From the NCBI GenBank assembly GCA_009695395.1, contig SIBB01000170.1, positions 1-7,292 on the forward strand: a stretch of DNA of 7,292 nucleotides, in the 5' to 3' direction. The notes beneath the pieces are model-generated. The model had not been told where the DNA came from. It saw only the letters and a program-made list of their open reading frames with translations, and did no database searches. Below are positions 6,009-7,292 of the stretch, piece by piece; the stretch's first letter is position 1, and each line of letters opens with the position of its first letter. This DNA comes from Pedosphaera sp. Lineage in GTDB: Bacteria; Verrucomicrobiota; Verrucomicrobiia; Limisphaerales; SXTU01. Made by a program: the position numbers and the translations under genes.

Positions 6009-6625
6009 ACGCCCGCTCCTTCCTTCCCATTGCGCTGCTCGCCGGGATCGCCGTCGCTGGCGCGCAGAACAACTTGTTCAACACTTCCACCACCGCGCCC
6101 GTTGTAGCCAAGGCCGGAGCTGGGGCGCAAGGCATCGAGGTGGTCGCGAGCGGCGGCGGCACGTTCTCGCTCACCAACGGCACGGCGACTTATCAGAAAA
6201 ACGTGCGAGTGAACGACCCGCAGTTCTTCCTCCGCTGCGAATCGCTCCGACTGCTCCTCGACCTGAAGAGCGTGGGCGCCACGAACGCGGCTCCGGTCAT
6301 TCCTGGGCCGACGAACGCACCTCCGCTCACCGCGATGGGCGGGCGCATCCGCGAGGCGGAGGCGATCGGCGAGGTGGTCTTCTCGAACAAGGTGGACTCC
6401 ACGCAGGCGTTCGCCGAGCGCCTGGTTTATCAGGTCACGAACGACGCCTTCGAGCTGACCGGCAACGTGCGAGTCATCCGGGGTGAGTTCACCAGCCGCG
6501 CGCCGAAGTTTCTGTATTACCGCGCGAAGGGAGAGTTCGTCGGGGTTGGCGAGATCACCATGACCTTCACGCCGGCGAACACGAACTCACCAGCGAACAC
6601 GAATGCCCCCGGCAAGAAGCCTTGA
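6005..6625 (+). CDS. lptA: LptA-like periplasmic LPS transport protein (OstA family)
   Basis: The 206-residue protein starts with a clear signal peptide: MNAR, a hydrophobic core at about 6-18 and a probable cleavage after GAQ or AGA near 20-21. The mature part shows OstA/LptA-like strand patterns: IEVVASGGGTFSLTNGTATY (44-63), KNVRVNDPQFFLRCESLRLL (65-84), AIGEVVFSN (120-128) and ERLVYQVTNDAFELTGNVRV (138-157). LptA subunits bridge LptC to the outer-membrane LptD/E complex by edge-to-edge beta-jellyroll stacking. Two features differ from E. coli LptA (185 residues): an Asn/Ala/Pro/Thr-rich insertion at about 89-112 and a TNSPANTNAPGKKP-like tail after 190. Both look unstructured. The start overlaps the lptC stop by four bases and the stop is three bases before lptB. 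The family call is good; the role as the bridge rests on gene order. Confidence 0.86.
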   Translation: MNARSFLPIALLAGIAVAGAQNNLFNTSTTAPVVAKAGAGAQGIEVVASGGGTFSLTNGTATYQKNVRVNDPQFFLRCESLRLLLDLKSVGATNAAPVIPGPTNAPPLTAMGGRIREAEAIGEVVFSNKVDSTQAFAERLVYQVTNDAFELTGNVRVIRGEFTSRAPKFLYYRAKGEFVGVGEITMTFTPANTNSPANTNAPGKKP

Positions 6626-6628
6626 GCA

Positions 6629-7292
6629 ATGGAAGCTACCTCCCCCAACCCCGAGCCGTTGCTCACCGCGAAGCAACTGGCCAAAGCCTACCGCCATCGG
6701 CGCGTGGTGGATGGCGTTTCCATTCACGTCAACGCGGGGGAAATTGTCGGACTGCTCGGGCCGAACGGTGCGGGCAAGACCACGACCTTCAACATGGTCG
6801 TCGGTGTCGTGCGGCCGGACGAGGGCGCAGTTCAGTTTAACGGGCACGACATCACTCACAGCCCGATGCACGAGCGGGCGCGTCTGGGCATCGGCTATCT
6901 CACGCAGGAGCCGAGCGTCTTCCGCAAGCTCAGCGTCGAGGACAACATCCTCGCCATCCTCGAAACCTGCGTGATGGACGCCGACGAGCGGCAGGTGCGG
7001 CTGAAGTATCTGCTGGAGGAACTCGACTTGACCGCGCTCGCCAAGAGCATGGCCTACCAGTTGAGCGGCGGTGAAAAGCGGCGGCTGGAAATCACCCGCG
7101 CACTCGTCACCACGCCGAAGCTCTTGCTACTGGACGAACCGCTCGCGGGCATTGACCCCATCGCGCAATACGAGGTCAGCAAGATTGTCCGCCGGCTCAA
7201 GGACCGTGGGCTGGGCATCCTCATCACTGACCACAGTGCCCGCGAGATGCTCAAGCTCGTGGACCGCGCCTACCTCATCCACCGCGGCCAAG
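6629..7292 (+). CDS. lptB: LPS export ABC transporter ATP-binding protein, 3'-truncated by the window edge
   Basis: The frame runs from ATG 6629 to the window end, 221 complete codons with no stop; E. coli LptB is about 241 residues, so some 20-30 residues are probably missing. ABC ATPase motifs are all present: Walker A GPNGAGKTT (44-52), Q-loop Gln93 in YLTQEPSVFRKLSVEDNI (90-107), signature LSGGEKRR (145-152), Walker B LLLLDEP (165-171), D-loop GIDP (174-177) and switch His202. The QEPSVFRKL and LSGGEKRR(L)E wording is characteristic of LptB rather than of generic or branched-chain amino acid ABC ATPases. LptB dimers in the cytoplasm power LPS extraction from the inner membrane through LptF and LptG, whose genes are not in this window. 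It follows lptA by three bases, with only a weak purine-rich AAGAAG upstream, so coupling is likely. Confidence 0.96.
   Translation, partial: MEATSPNPEPLLTAKQLAKAYRHRRVVDGVSIHVNAGEIVGLLGPNGAGKTTTFNMVVGVVRPDEGAVQFNGHDITHSPMHERARLGIGYLTQEPSVFRKLSVEDNILAILETCVMDADERQVRLKYLLEELDLTALAKSMAYQLSGGEKRRLEITRALVTTPKLLLLDEPLAGIDPIAQYEVSKIVRRLKDRGLGILITDHSAREMLKLVDRAYLIHRGQ

Noticed and set aside
1..7292. Search for a novel defence, mobile or RNA-based system
   Set aside because: All substantial coding space is explained by recognisable chromosomal families. There are no transposase, integrase, phage, toxin-antitoxin, tRNA, rRNA or spaced-repeat signatures.

Overview
The window reads as chromosomal DNA from a GC-rich, LPS-bearing Gram-negative bacterium, most likely of the Verrucomicrobiota (Pedosphaera/Limisphaera-like) or a close PVC relative. 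Three things point there. The first gene is a DUF1501 protein, a family greatly expanded in Planctomycetes and Verrucomicrobia. The outer-membrane LPS genes exclude LPS-less lineages. The LptA has Thr/Asn/Ala/Pro-rich spacers of a kind I associate with this group. The assignment is inference; no rRNA or other phylogenetic marker is present.

Layout. Bases 1-1119 (+) hold the C-terminal part of a DUF1501 protein that begins upstream of the window. Bases 1178-1585 (+) encode a small glyoxalase/VOC protein with all four metal ligands of glyoxalase I. Bases 1672-2676 (+) encode an AI-2E/PerM-family membrane protein. Two minus-strand genes follow: a DUF6580 membrane protein with an acidic tail (3856-3260), then a Pat/MddA-type GNAT acetyltransferase (3235-2741), separated by 24 bases and probably co-transcribed. 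A divergent spacer of about 226 bases (3857-4082) contains a bulged inverted repeat. From 4083 to the right edge runs a tight plus-strand cluster: kdsA, kdsC, lptC, lptA, lptB (lptB is cut by the window end).

The right-hand cluster is the coherent unit. KdsA makes Kdo-8-phosphate and KdsC dephosphorylates it to Kdo, the inner-core LPS sugar. LptC, LptA and LptB are an inner-membrane bitopic subunit, a periplasmic bridge and an ATPase of the machine that carries finished LPS to the outer membrane. Genes are 28 bases apart (kdsA-kdsC), overlap by 4 bases (kdsC-lptC and lptC-lptA) or are 3 bases apart (lptA-lptB), which suggests one transcript with translational coupling. It resembles the enterobacterial kdsD-kdsC-lptC-lptA-lptB arrangement but has kdsA at its head.

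I see no RNA gene, mobile element, CRISPR array or phage feature, and no clear sign of an undescribed system. The points most worth a second look are the kdsA-headed operon, the metallo-type KdsA and its non-ATG start, the inverted repeat upstream of it, the altered loop-2 motif of KdsC, the spacer insertion in LptA, and the general absence of Shine-Dalgarno sequences.
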